A stretch of 64,000 bases of DNA, taken from positions 39,950,740 to 40,014,739 of the forward strand of contig NC_053116.1 in assembly GCF_010015445.1 (NCBI RefSeq). The letters are read 5' to 3'. Source of the DNA: Perca fluviatilis (taxonomy: Eukaryota > Chordata > Actinopteri > Perciformes > Percidae). This document shows, in pieces, positions 1 through 11,272 of the stretch. The translations under genes were made by a program, and so were the position numbers. Every line of letters begins with the position of its first letter. Position 1 is the first letter of the stretch. The notes beneath the pieces are model-generated. The model was not told the DNA's origin. It was given only the letters and a program-made list of their open reading frames with translations, and did not search any database.

Positions 1-69
1 GTTAATTTCCCACCCTGGTTACAATCTATGAAATTATCTCTTTAATCATTTAAACTTAATCCTAAAAGT

Positions 70-190
70 ATTTAAGTCACAGCTAGTTGTCTCTAAAGGA
101 GAGTTTGTCTCCGTAACAGAGTCAATACACCATATGGAGTTCATCAGGGATCAATTCTAGGCCCCCTTTTCTTCACCTTTTTATTTTTTA
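70..190 (+). mobile_element. Short LINE reverse-transcriptase fragment (Rex1/L2-like)
   Basis: One + frame reads through a stretch that matches the RT core of fish Rex1/L2 LINEs: Y-G-V-H-Q-G-S-I-L-G-P-L-L-F at about 132-175, the usual form being (C/Y)GVPQGSILGPLLF. The flanks soon lose coding sense, so this is a small dead remnant in the slc6a8 intron upstream of the first visible exon. The exact clade is inferred from the motif only. Confidence 0.55.
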
Positions 191-471
191 CCCTTTATCC
201 CTCAGACACATAATACACAATGGGTCTTATTTTAACGATTTAAGCGCACAGCGTGAAGCTCCTGGTGCAGGTGCGTTTAGGGCGTGTCCAAATCCACTTT
301 TGCTAGTTTGATGGTGGAAAAAGTGTTGATGCGCAGAGCACATGGTTCTAAAGGGTTGTACTTAGTGTTTTCCTCTCCCATTCCCTTTAAAAGCCAGGCG
401 CGTTTGGACCTTGGAGCATTGCTGTTATGATGGAGGATTTGCACCGTAATATTTTTATTTGTAATCTTCTG

Positions 472-472
<1 letters not shown>

Positions 473-513
<41 letters not shown>
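473..513. repeat. (GT)n microsatellite
   Basis: About 20 uninterrupted GT dinucleotides. Open frames on the opposite strand across it encode only His-Thr repeats and are not genes. Confidence 0.95.
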
Positions 514-515
<2 letters not shown>

Positions 516-692
516 CTACTGTGCGTCCCTGTGTGTGTAGCAAGCATAGTGTGTGTGCGCTGTGCACGAGCCTAGGAGCATTTTACTAACGCTCTGTTAA
601 AATAACAATGAAATGCTGCGTTATTGACTTCAGACCAGGTTTTTGTTGGTCAATGCCGCGATCACTTCCCGCTGCCTCAAGATAGGAATTCT

Positions 693-776
693 CCCAGAAT
701 GCACCTGAACACACCTCCCTGTATGACCAGCACACCCAGAATGCACCTGAACACACCTCCCTGTATGACCAGCACA
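693..776. repeat. Two-copy 42-bp tandem duplication
   Basis: A 42-bp unit beginning CCCAGAATGCACCTGAAC occurs twice in direct succession with no visible difference. Perfect identity suggests a recent local duplication, and probably a variable-number site. Confidence 0.9.
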
Positions 777-1157
777 CCCATGGGCCACAGATGGGTGAAG
801 GTGCATTTGCTTTTTAAACGACACAGGCGCTGGAGGGGAAACTGACAACAGGGTCGATCTTAAACTAGCAAAGACACTTGGGTCAGGCTTTGTGCTGCGA
901 TGCGTCGGGTGCAAGATAGGACCCAATGTTTATTACTCCAGTTATGCTCAGCCATATAGTAGTTTTCCTTTATATTTCCCTTTTTATAACTTACAGTTAT
1001 TACTGTTATTTCTTTTTCTTTTCTTCTTAATTTTCATGTAAAGTGCATCATATTTCTATCCAGAATGAAATCTTCATGTAAATAAAGCTTGTGTCACCTA
1101 GCTATTTACTGACTCCTGATCTTATGTTGTATTCTTTCTCCTCTTCTTCTTCGTTAG

Positions 1158-1407
1158 GTCTGGGTTATGCCTCCATAGTGATTGTGTTTTTCTGCAACAC
1201 TTACTACATCATGGTGTTGGCCTGGGGCTTCTACTACCTAATCAAGTCCTTTAACTCCACCTGTGACAAAGAATGGAACACGCCCAACTGCATGGAGATC
1301 TTCCGTCACCAGGACTGCAACGGCAGCCTCCCTAACGCTACCATGAGCAACAACATGACCTGTGCCGAGATGGCTAACGCGCGATCGCCAATCATCGAGT
1401 TCTGGGA
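1158..1407 (+). CDS. slc6a8: slc6a8 exon: creatine transporter, TM3 and second extracellular loop
   Basis: This internal exon is bounded by a TTAG acceptor (exon starts 1158, completing a split Gly codon) and a GTAAGT donor after 1407. It encodes [20 protein letters not shown] and onward, which is TM3 of SLC6 Na+/Cl- coupled transporters, followed by a Cys-containing second extracellular loop. That loop has four N-glycosylation sequons (NST, NGS, NAT, NMT) and ends in IIEFWE. The loop text ([15 protein letters not shown]) resembles the creatine transporter SLC6A8 rather than the taurine or GABA transporters. The Glu codon split GA|G joins perfectly in phase to the exon at 6203. Known role: plasma-membrane creatine uptake. 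The upstream exons lie outside the window. Confidence 0.88.
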
Positions 1408-1479
1408 GTAAGTTCTTCTGTTTTATTTGGGTTTTGCTCTACAGAGGCCTGGACTACGAAGCAAGATTTGGCATTAACG

Positions 1480-2170
1480 AGGTAACTTCAGGTTCAACCC
1501 AGGGTTTTCTGTATGACGACGGTGGATCAGTTATTATCGGGTGGTAACTTATGCTGAACACCTAACCTGGTTGGGAGCAGGCTAAGTTGGAGATCAGAGA
1601 TCAACCGGTGCAAAAGCACCGCCTACCGACCAATCAATACTCGATTGATAACGGCATGACCGTTCTTAGAAGATCAGCTGGAGCTCAGCAATTGAGGTTC
1701 ACAATAAATTAAGGCAAAGCTAGTTTTTGTCACTTTTTTCAAAGGTTTTGGTGGTTTTATTTTATTCTTTTTTAATTTCTGGTGCTTTTTTGTCATTTTT
1801 AATGTCTTTTACGCTGGTTTATGTGCTTTTTTTCAATACTTTAGGCACTTTATTTTAACGTTTTGGATGCTTCATTCAATATGTTATTACTTTTATGGAA
1901 GTTTTTGTCACTTTTTACAATGTTTTTGTCACTTTCTGATGTTTTTGTCACTTTCTCAGACAATTTTCCGCTTTTCAATTTGTCGCTGGCTAAGGAACTT
2001 TTTTGGTGAACTTTTTGGGGGCTTTATGAGGCCCAAAATGTAAGTGAGAAGAATACAGTATATGAGACATGCAATAATACAGTCAAAAATACTTGACTTT
2101 TTCTCTTAAATAAACAACTCAGGGAAACTGAGTTTGACCCCCCCTGGGTTAGGTGAAACCGGGTAACTGA
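1480..2170. mobile_element. Non-autonomous inverted-terminal-repeat element (MITE-like)
   Basis: The left end (GGTAACTTCAGGTTCAACCC then AGGG) resembles the reverse complement of the right end near 2125-2170 (AGTTACCCGGTTTCACCTAA then CCCAGG), giving imperfect terminal inverted repeats. No coding sequence is present. A second, inverted and interrupted copy of the left half lies at 38855-39510, which supports a dispersed family. Boundaries are approximate and no target duplication was resolved. Confidence 0.5.
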
Positions 2171-2591
2171 AAGCAATCCAGGGCATGTTGATCTGTATTC
2201 GTAGTACAGGCCTCAGCTTACCTTAAGTTTGGTTGGGGTTGTGTTGAAGTATGTTAGGTTGTTTTTCTTTGGGGTTTGGCGAACAGATTAGTTCAGATTT
2301 GGTTTTGTTGGACTGAATCTGTATGTTTGATCAGTCCAGATCCTTTTAACGTACTCAGGTTATGCGTTGGTTATAAAGGCCGGGTTAGAAATGTTGTGTG
2401 TTGAGGTTTGGTGAATTTGCATAATATTTGGTTAGTATTATGTGTAAGGTTTCCGGACTACCTCTTGTTGTGAGTTTTCACAGTCTGGTTATTTGCCGCC
2501 ACCAAAGCTGGACCTGTCAAAGAAAGACAAAGGCCAGATTTACTGCAGCTTTTCTGCCTGTTTTTAAGGTGCAGATTAGACACACAAACTC

Positions 2592-2594
2592 ATG

Positions 2595-2625
<31 letters not shown>
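2592..2625. repeat. (ATC)n microsatellite
   Basis: About eleven consecutive ATC units within the slc6a8 intron. Confidence 0.95.
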
Positions 2626-2639
2626 ATCACTCATGTTAT

Positions 2640-2830
2640 AATCATAATATCATAACAAGAGTTATCTTGAAACACTTTACAGATAGAGTAGGTCTAGACC
2701 AACCTCTGTAGTTTACAAAGCCCCAACAATTCTAATAATTCCCCCAAGAGCAAGCATTTAGTGCAACAGTGGCGAGGAAAAACTCCCTTTTAGGAAGAAA
2801 CCTCTTCAGACCCAGGCTCTCGGTAGGCGG
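2640..2830. repeat. Interspersed fish repeat containing 'CAGTGGCGAGGAAAAACTCC'
   Basis: The stretch around 2768-2800 (CAGTGGCGAGGAAAAACTCC followed by a GGAAGAAACCTC block) is a motif I recognise as very abundant in teleost introns and intergenic DNA. It has no coding capacity here. Family name not assigned; ends approximate. Confidence 0.5.
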
Positions 2831-3469
2831 TGTCTGATGGAGCCGGTTGGGGATGTGATGAACAATTTACAGAGTTTCATCATGTATTCTTTTGGAACTA
2901 ATAATGTCACGCTATCTGTGATTCTCTGCCTCTGAAAACAAGGCGAAAATACAGGATTTACATGAGACACAAGGGATCTTTTGAGAGGGATTTTAGGGAT
3001 GATGGAAAATGTCCACTCAGAGGTTTGAAGCTGACACACTATTTCCACAAATATGTCTAAATATGTTTTACCCTGGATGGAAAATGACGTACAATAGCTG
3101 CATTATTATATAATATTTATATAATATTATATAACATAAATATAACATTTTCTTACACAATAAGTGCAAAGAGTTCAAACTGCAGACTGACCTTTGTGTT
3201 ACAGTTCAGTTATTTAGATATATGTCATTTTACAGATTAGGTTTTATTGCAGCAGCAGATTAACCTCCTGCTAATATAAATCTGATCCCATCTTAAACAT
3301 GGTGGTATGTGGTCAGCCCAGCTAACTGTCAACCTGCTGTGTTTGTCACAGCAACCAAAACCCAAAACATCAACATAGTCCATGTGACAGCTGAGAAGGA
3401 AATAATGCTTTGACACAATAACACAGGAAGCGCTTAAACCACCAGATCCACAAAGAAATGTGAACAGAT

Positions 3470-3965
3470 TTAAAGGAAACTAACCCCTCAGTCACAAAGC
3501 GACAGGCTACCATTCATTTTCAATGGGAGTGGCCTCTTGCCAGCGACAAGCGACGAGCTCGCCGCTGCCACCAGCAAGGTGGGGCCAAAATAGACCAGAA
3601 GTCTATTTTATGCAAATGCTGAGCGATACAACAAAGCGACAGCCAATCGGAGTGAAGGCAGCATGACGTATGTCAGTGGCTCGATTCAAAGAAAATCATT
3701 CAAGATGTCGGAAACGCTTTTGGACATCGTATTTCTGTATATATCTGATAAGTTTTGCATTTTATCTCATATATTTTGTTACTTCTGTCGAGAAATAAAT
3801 ACTTTTAAATCCAAAAACATCGTCCTTGTGACTTGACAATACCTCTGAATTGACTTGTAAGACGTCTTGCAGATTCTAGCCAATAGCTACTATTGATACA
3901 GAAGCAGCTAGGCACGCCCAGGATCGCCCATCAAGTGAGTGTGCGTGTCGCTGTCCTTTGTAGCT
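3470..3965. repeat. Probable interspersed repeat with GCGACAAGCGACGAG-type core
   Basis: The segment starts near 'CACAAAGCGACAGG' and ends near 'GTGTCGCTGTCCTTTGTAG', which are loosely inverted with respect to each other. The internal block 'AGCGACAAGCGACGAGCTCG' is typical of fish short elements. No coding sequence. Boundaries and class are uncertain. Confidence 0.35.
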
Positions 3966-5605
3966 TATATGTTACTGTAGGGTAGAGGTTGACACAGGAA
4001 TTAATTGTCGCTCCCATCCCATCCCAAACTCAAGAAAATACTCCCGTCATATCCCGATCACGTGACTCCCCCCCAAAAAAAATCCTGTCCTGCAAAATCC
4101 TGTTTCCGTTTTGTTCCCTATGTTGTCTAGAGTTATCAGACTCTGTAGAGGACTTTGTCGTGGACATGCGCTTCACTCCGCAAGCAGGCTCGCGCACCAC
4201 CCGGCGGAAAAGAGAGAAAGAAAAAGAGATGTGTGTTGCTGTCTGGACACCGGTCGATATCTGCCGCTTGTACCCTGGATATCGTTCTTTCCGTCATGAC
4301 CCAGCCTTCTTGACCATAGGACCACAGTATGCAAACACTTGCCAATAAACCCACATAACTATCCCACAATGCAACCCCCCTAAAATATCTGGGGAAGTGT
4401 TTGCTGTGATTGACATTGATCACAGTCAGCGGTTAATCCACCAAGCAGTAGCTTCCTGCAGCAGTGAGTCTGTGTTGTCATGACAGGTTGTTAACACAAC
4501 AAGCAGCTAATGAGGTGAAAATGTTCGTTAGGTGAAGCAGATCATTAGTGTTTGAACTCGGAGTCACGTCAGCAGCAGGTGATTGTAGAAGAGTGTAAAT
4601 TAATAAAAGAGTTAATGAGTGATTAAAGGAACCTAGTCTAAAGGCCGTTATCGACCACAGGAACTTTCCCCTGCTACTAGGAACCGTTGTGATCGCAGGG
4701 ACCGGGTCTAAATTAAGTGATTTTACCTCACAAACAAGTAACTGATTGGGGGAGGTACTCTCTGAAAGTGCAGAAAGTTTTGAGGAGGGTGTTGCCAGGA
4801 TGACCTTTGCTGATTGGACAAACACACAAGCTGAGCTGCTTCTTACCGACCCCTTTAATCATAAAGCAAGGAAGTACTCTCTTATCAATTTAGGACCATT
4901 TTAGAACGAGGGGTACACATTTATTTTTGTTTAATAACATTAAAAGTAGAGCCCCAACTCAGTGATAGTCCGTCAGTGTAAAGTCTATTATCCTCGTATG
5001 CAACCAATGCATTGGGTTTAAGCCTAGTTACTGTATGTGTTCACGCAATTTAAATGGCCATTAAAGTGTAGCACGAATCATACTTCCTACGCTGAGCTCC
5101 GTGCAAAAATCCAGTGATCCGATGCTGGACAGCCTGTAAGGTTAGCATTAGCACCTAGCTCCTGCATTGCTTTATAACAACAGCTGACTGCAAATTTCCT
5201 TTAGCGTAGCACAAATCCAAAAAGCTACAAGGCAGCTCTCCTCATATTCTTGCACCATGTCCTTGTACCGTTCCGTGGCTTTCAAATGAAGTCCCAAATT
5301 AGCTGGGTTTTTGACTAATTCTGCCAGTGACAGTGCTACAGGTCTATGTTGTTAGTTACAAAATCACATGATCAGCAATAAGTCAAAGTCAAGGTCAAAG
5401 AATGATTGTGGAGGAGTAAAGTCACTGTACAATAACAACAACATCATCACTAGGGTTGGCTAATCATCCCCAACAACAAGCTTTCAATACATTAAGACAC
5501 ATCACATGTTTGTGTTTATGGGTGGCAGGTAAATGATTGATTTGATTTTATCATCAAACTGATAAAACTGGCTGATCTGATGTTTATGTTGGGTCGATGT
5601 AAACC

Positions 5606-6169
5606 AGGGATGCACGGAATCCAGGATTTGGCTTCAGATTGGGATGAATATTGTGCTGAATATGACACAGTTCTGGTTTCTGCTGAACATTAGAATTATT
5701 TCCCACTGAACCGAACCCTACGCTTGCACTCGGCACGCTACGCTGGTCACCGTAATGACGGCGCCGTTGATTACAGGAAGGTGTTTACGTAGGTGGAGCG
5801 TTCAATGCAGCAGGCTGTGAGAAAGTGGACATGGAACTAGTGAGCAGAAAAATGTTTTGTTTGTCAGAACTTTCAGTCAAAAGAAGGCCATTCAAGTCCA
5901 GCTACATGTTCAATCTTTTCAATGCTGATTGGTCTGGTGGTGGCGAGGACCCTAAACTATACACAACATGGCCGCTGCTACAACATTTGGTATGAAACAT
6001 CTGAAAGAATACGAGTTGTGCAACATTGTTTACTTCATTAATGTGTTTACTGTGTTAATGGACTGAGGATGGGAGGAGGATTCGGTATTCAGTTTCGGAT
6101 TCGGCAGAATCTTAACTAGTAGATTCAGTATTTGGCCGGACCCCAAAAAACTGGATTTGGTGCATCCCT
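5606..6169. mobile_element. MITE with AGGGATGCACCGAATCC-type terminal inverted repeats
   Basis: The left end AGGGATGCACGGAATCCAG mirrors the right end (reverse complement AGGGATGCACCAAATCCAG), giving about 19 bp of TIR with two mismatches. There is no transposase. The element ends 33 bp before the slc6a8 exon acceptor. The inverted duplicate contains the same element at 34989-35494, so it was inserted before the duplication. It resembles hAT-type non-autonomous elements of fish, but I could not define an 8-bp TSD. Confidence 0.65.
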
Positions 6170-6202
6170 AATGAAAACGTCCTCCTCTCTCTCTCTGTTC
6201 AG

Positions 6203-6335
6203 GAACAAGGTGCTGAACATCTCTTCAGGTCTTGGGGACACTGGAGAGTTTAACTGGGAGCTCACGTTGTGTCTGATGGCCGTCTGGGTTATGGTTTACT
6301 TCTGCGTCTGGAAGGGAGTCAAATCCACTGGGAAG
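6203..6335 (+). CDS. slc6a8: slc6a8 exon: creatine transporter, TM4
   Basis: This 133-bp exon lies between a CTGTTCAG acceptor and a GTAAC donor. It encodes NKVLNISSGLGDTGEFNWE and then TM4 and the loop ending VWKGVKSTGK. The string FCVWKGVKSTGK is characteristic of the creatine transporter. The phase matches the exon ending at 1407, so the joined text reads ...IIEFWE-NKVL.... The next expected exon (TM5, beginning after STGK) is not seen anywhere downstream in the window. An inverted second copy of this exon (34949 to 26231 on -) is frameshifted and split by a retrovirus. Confidence 0.88.
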
Positions 6336-6770
6336 GTAACACACATACACTTCCTCTTTTTTTGTAATGTTCCAGGCAGCCGCTGCACTCATTGCAACAT
6401 GAAAATAGTATAGCATATTGGTAGACTGGTTCCAGTGATTCATTAGCTTGGTCTTGTGTTATTTAATAATATTTTAAGCACACTGCATGGCATAATATAC
6501 AACTAACATATACAAAAAAGCTCTTGCTCAGTGCAGACGCTCTACTGCTTGCTCCTGCTTCTGCTTGCATATTTCTGCTGATAATCTTGCTTTTCCTCTG
6601 AGAGAAACTATGAGCAGCGGCTCTTGGATATTTATAAATCACTGGACTATACATTTTTTTTAGACATAGTAGGCTATTGTCATATTTGAACATTTTTCTG
6701 CGTGAGCGTGGCCTAACAATAGCTCAAGCCTGTCCTAAAGTGACTGTAGCTAAAGCGAATTAGCAGCAAG

Positions 6771-8288
6771 ATGCCACCCTTCTCCATAGAGGACTACTAC
6801 AAACACCTTCAGAAGATTGCAGTTCTGGAAACCAAAATTTACCGGTTAGAAGTAAACGTGGAAGTGAACGGATCATATGGAAATGACACCACTTTACCAG
6901 TGACCCAAAACAATGGACAAAAGCATGCTAACACACGGCTAACCAGCACCAGCAAGACCACAAAGAAACAAGAGGGCTGTGGAATGGGTGATAAATCTAC
7001 AAGTGGCAGTCCTCCCTGGAACTCTCTTGGTGCAAAGCCTAAGAGTAAATCATTTTCCTGGGAAATGGGAGGACGACTAACGGGCAGGACACAGCGCCCT
7101 GAGATTTGTGATACGACCGGCTGGCCTGCATTACCATCCAGGCAGAGCGCCTCTTCAACCCCTATGCTTAGTAGGACACAGCCGTGGACAGCTGCAAAAG
7201 GGAAAATCAGCAACAAAATGCCTCCCCAACAACGGAGTGTGCAGGTGAAGAACAGATTTGCTCCTCTGCTGCAGGACCGTGGACATGACATGGATTACGT
7301 CTCATCGTCACACAGCAGGGTAAGGACTGAGAGCAATTCTAAAAGTAAAAAGCTACAGAGAAAGCTAACAACTGGGCCCCAAACTCTGATTGTGGGTGAC
7401 TCTGCTGTGAAAGATATGAAAAGCAGTAAAAACACCAAAATACTCTGTTTTCCCAAAGACATGGTGTCTGACTTGGCCCAAAGAATCCAGGATATCATAG
7501 CAGCACACCCAACTGTGAAGAACATTATACTGCATATAGGATCAAATGATGTTGTAAAGCAAGAGTCTGAGGTGCTGAATCGTGACTTTATGAATCTGCT
7601 GAACGCAGTCAGCTCCCTAAACGCAAAGGTGTTTATCAGTGGCCCTATACCGCCAGTCAGGAGAGGAGCTGAGAGATTCAGCAGACTGTTGGCACTGAAC
7701 AGATGGCTTTCAACTGCATGTACCAACAACCATTCTCTGCAGTTCATTGACAATTTTAACATTTTCTGGGGCTGCAGACATCTTTTTAAAGCAGATGGAC
7801 TATTCCTCAACAAGCCAGGAGTAAAGCTGTTCACCTCTAGCCTACTTTACTTTCTGCACCACACATCTGCTCCCTTGGCCAAGGACACGAGACAAGATGA
7901 ACCAAAACAAGGGGAAGACACAACAAAGTGCGGCAGTGAGCTACCACAGCCCCCACCTGAGCAAAGATTTGACCATGGGAGACCAAAGACCGGAGATGAG
8001 AAATCTCAACACCCCTTCTCACCCGTCCAACACTCCTCAAGCCCCTGTGACAACCACGAGAGCTTTGAGGACCTTTTTAAGGATACGTCGCTCTCCCCTC
8101 TTTCCCCCATCCCCATGTTGGAGTTCACTGACCAGATGAAGCAGCTGGTGAATGCTGGAACCAAGTATGCCCCCCTTCCTTCTCCCATTGTAAAACGCCA
8201 GGCACCTCTGCCCCCTCAAGGACGGCAGTTAACTCCTCCCCAAACTGATAAGGATGCTTGTGTGCAAAATGCAGTAAGCATTACCTGA
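6771..8288 (+). CDS. L2 LINE ORF1 protein with SGNH/GDSL esterase-like domain
   Basis: This is an uninterrupted 505-codon frame. The N-terminal ~190 residues are basic and Ser/Thr/Gln-rich (predicted disordered, nucleic-acid binding). Residues about 205-365 look like the SGNH hydrolase domain found in L2/CR1 ORF1 proteins: block I TLIVGDSAV, block III HIGSNDV, and the C-terminal block KADGLFLNKPGVKLF. In the family this last block normally reads DGxHxN, with the His being part of the catalytic triad; here Phe (TTC) stands in that place, so esterase activity is doubtful. The C-terminal ~130 residues are Pro-rich. The frame precedes ORF2 by about 200 bp. The start was chosen as the first ATG of the open frame, in the context AAGATGCC. 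Confidence 0.8.
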   Translation: MPPFSIEDYYKHLQKIAVLETKIYRLEVNVEVNGSYGNDTTLPVTQNNGQKHANTRLTSTSKTTKKQEGCGMGDKSTSGSPPWNSLGAKPKSKSFSWEMGGRLTGRTQRPEICDTTGWPALPSRQSASSTPMLSRTQPWTAAKGKISNKMPPQQRSVQVKNRFAPLLQDRGHDMDYVSSSHSRVRTESNSKSKKLQRKLTTGPQTLIVGDSAVKDMKSSKNTKILCFPKDMVSDLAQRIQDIIAAHPTVKNIILHIGSNDVVKQESEVLNRDFMNLLNAVSSLNAKVFISGPIPPVRRGAERFSRLLALNRWLSTACTNNHSLQFIDNFNIFWGCRHLFKADGLFLNKPGVKLFTSSLLYFLHHTSAPLAKDTRQDEPKQGEDTTKCGSELPQPPPEQRFDHGRPKTGDEKSQHPFSPVQHSSSPCDNHESFEDLFKDTSLSPLSPIPMLEFTDQMKQLVNAGTKYAPLPSPIVKRQAPLPPQGRQLTPPQTDKDACVQNAVSIT

Positions 8289-8455
8289 TATGGGCCGGGT
8301 CCAGGTTGCATGCCTAGTAACACTCATGACTCTTTCCAAGACAAGCCTGGGCCTTGCGTATTAGATTCTTCCACAATTTCTGTTGTGATAGGTAATAGAA
8401 AAAGAACGGCGAATAAGTAAGTAACTGCAAACTTTGCAAATTTAGCATCCATTCC

Positions 8456-11272
8456 TCGTCAGCCACAGTCTGTCCCAAAAAATGAAAACACACTAACACT
8501 AGCCCTACTAAATGTTAGATCTTTGGCAGGAAAATCATTTTTAATCAATGATTTTATTATCAAGCACAATCTTGATTTTATGTTTTTAACTGAAACCTGG
8601 TTGGACCATAATAACAGTGCTGCTGTTCTTATTGAGTCAGCACCCCCTAACTTTAGTTTTATGAGTGAGAATAGAGTGAATAAGAAAGGAGGTGGAGTCG
8701 CCATTTTGTTTAATGACTCATTCCAATGTACGCAAATATCTTACGGAAATGTTGCTTCTTTTGAATATGTGGCTCTTCAGCTAAGATCCTCCCCTCAAGC
8801 TCTACTTCTAAATATCTACAGGCCACCCAAATACTGTGCATCCTTCTTTGACGATTTTAATGAACTGTTGTCTATAATCTGTATTAACTTTGACCGTGTA
8901 ATTATTGCTGGTGATTTTAACATTCGTGTTGACAACCCCCAGGACCGAGGGACCAAAGAACTGTGTTGTGTTTTTGAGAGCTATGGACTGACTCAGCATG
9001 TGACACAGCCCACGCACAATAAGGGGCACACTCTGGACTTGATTATCTCCAAGGGTCTGAACATTTCCAAGGTGGTGGTGACTGATGTTGCTCCCTCTGA
9101 TTCCTGTGTTTTCTTTAACGGCACTATCTCTGTGCCCAAAAGTGTTCAAACAAAGTTAATCAGAAAACGTTATATCACTGAAAACACCAGTGAAGCATTC
9201 ATTCAGCTTTTCTCTGCTACACCCGCTCTAACTGGGGCCTCAGTCACTGAGCTTGTAGATCATTTCAACTGTAAAATTACAACTGTTATTGATGCTATTG
9301 CTCCCACTAAGGTCAAAGCTGTCTCTGGTAAGAAAATATCTCCATGGAGAAATTTTATAGGTGTGAGAACAGAAAAAAGAGAGTGTCGAAAAGCTGAACG
9401 CAGTTGGCGAAAATCTAATCTCCAGGTCCATTATAACACTTATAAAGAGAGACTTCGCATTTATAATCTGGAACTAAGAAATGCAAGGCGGTCCTTTTTC
9501 TCTGACATTATCGCCAGAAACAATAATAATTCACGTGCTTTGTTTGCTACTGTTGATAGATTAACAAACCCTCCAGTACCAGTAGCATCTGAACTGTTGT
9601 CTACCAAGGCTTGCAATGACTTTGCCTCCTTCTTCACAGACAAAATTCAGAAAATTAGACAGTCAGTGCTTCCATATTAAGTACGGGATATGTGTTGTCA
9701 CAGTGTTCATGCAAAAGAAATTCCAACATGACACAATTTCATATGATCAACCTTAAAAACCTGGAGGACATTATACAACACCTGAAAACCTCCTGCTGTT
9801 GCCTTGATATTCTACCAATGGGTGTTTTCAAAAATGTTTCGATTTGTTTGGCTTCTGATCTTCTACAGATTGTAAACACATCTCTGCTCTCAGGTATCTT
9901 CCCACAGGCCCTGAAAACTGCAGTCATCAAGCCACTCCTAAAAAAGAACAATCTAGACACGACACTAATGTGCAACTATAGGCCAATATCAAACCTTCCA
10001 TTTTTAGAAAAAGTGGTTTTTCAACAACTCAGCCTTTTCTTATCGCTAAACAACAGTTTTGATGCCTTCCAGTCAGGTTTTCGACCACACCACAGCACTG
10101 AGACGGCTCTTGTTAAAGTCTTTAATGACATCCACTTAAACACAGATAGTGGCAAAATTTCAGTCTTAGTATTACTTGATCTCAGTGCTGCATTTGATAC
10201 AGTAGACCATGCCATATTGCTTGACCGATTGGAAAACTGGGTTGGTCTTTCTGGCTCAGTACTAAAGTGGTTTGAATCCTATTTAAAGAATAGAGACTAC
10301 TTTGTGTCTATAGGTAATTATACATCTGAGCATACAAATATGACGTGCGGAGTTCCCCAAGGCTCAGTTCTGGGGCCTCTTCTGTTCAACATCTACATGC
10401 TTCCACTGGCTCAGATTATGGAAAACAACAAAATAAGTTACCATAGTTATGCAGATGACACACACATTTACATAACCTTATCGCCAGGGAACTATAGCCC
10501 AATACAACAATTAAATAAGTGCATTGAACAAATTAATGACTGGATGTGCCAGAACTTTCTTAAATTAAATGAAGAAAAAACGGAGGTGGTTGTTTTTGGA
10601 GCAAGAGAGGAACGATTAAAAGTCAGCGCTCAGCTTCAAACGTCAATGTTAAAAACAACAGACAAAGCCAGAAATCTTGGTGTAGTCATGGACTCAGACC
10701 TGAATTTTAAAAGCCACATTAACATAATTAAAAAATCAGCCTATTATCACCTTAAAAATATATCAAGGGTTAAAGGACTTATGTCTCAGCAGGATCTGGG
10801 AAAACTTGTCCATGCTTTTATCTTCAGTAGACTTGACTACTGTAACGGTGTCTTTACAGGTCTCCCTAAAAAATCCATCAGACAGCTGCAGCTGATTCAG
10901 AACGCTGCTGCTCGAGTCCTCACTAAAATCAGGAAAGTGGATCACATCACTCCAGTTCTGAAGTCTCTACACTGGCTTCCAGTGCCTCAAAGAATTGATT
11001 TCAAAATACTTTTACTGGTATATAAATCACTAAATGGTTTAGGGCCAAAATATATTTCTGATCTGCTGCTGCACTATGACCCACCTCTCAGGTCGTCTGG
11101 GACAGGTCTACTTGTTGTCCCCAGAGTCAGAACTAAACAGGGGGAAGCAGCGTTCAGTTTTTATGCTCCACATATTTGGAACAAAATCCCAGAAAACTGT
11201 AGGTCCGCTGCAACTCTCAGTTCTTTTAAATCTAAGCTAAAGACCTATCTTTTTGATGTTGATTTTCTTTAA
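8456..11272 (+). pseudogene. L2 LINE ORF2: endonuclease-reverse transcriptase, broken
   Basis: Part one (open to 9680) is an APE-type endonuclease with LTETWL, the GDFNI metal-site motif and a terminal block reading PSDSCVFF; the family has SDH followed by a hydrophobic strand, so the catalytic His codon appears lost. After a stop at 9678-9680 the frame resumes from about 9692 and runs to 11272 as an intact RT: NYRPISNLPFLEK, FQSGFRPHHSTETAL, LDLSAAFDTVDH, GVPQGSVLGPLLF and catalytic YADDTHIYI, followed by the L2-type C-terminal domain (RLDYCNGVFTGLP, LHWLPVPQRIDFK). One frameshift near 9670-9692 separates the two halves. The family normally encodes one protein of about 900-950 residues for target-primed reverse transcription. 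The true N-terminus likely lies upstream of 8523, because the same frame is open from about 8456. Confidence 0.82.

Larger units (their letters stand above)
1408..6202 (+). other. slc6a8: slc6a8 intron, 4.8 kb, repeat-rich
   Basis: The intron lies between two in-phase exons (donor GTAAGT at 1408, acceptor CTGTTCAG ending at 6202). It contains at least five interspersed repeats listed separately and no other convincing coding exon. 1730-1975 is T-rich with repeated 'GTTTTTGTCACTTT' motifs. 3050-3180 is AT-rich. Confidence 0.75.

Noticed and set aside
3989..4423. Frames of 119 and 95 codons inside the slc6a8 intron
   Set aside because: No domain, mutual overlap on both strands, and the sequence looks like an interspersed repeat.
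6839..7834. Antisense frames of 150 and 179 codons opposite L2 ORF1
   Set aside because: Shadows of the ORF1 frame, with no recognisable domain.
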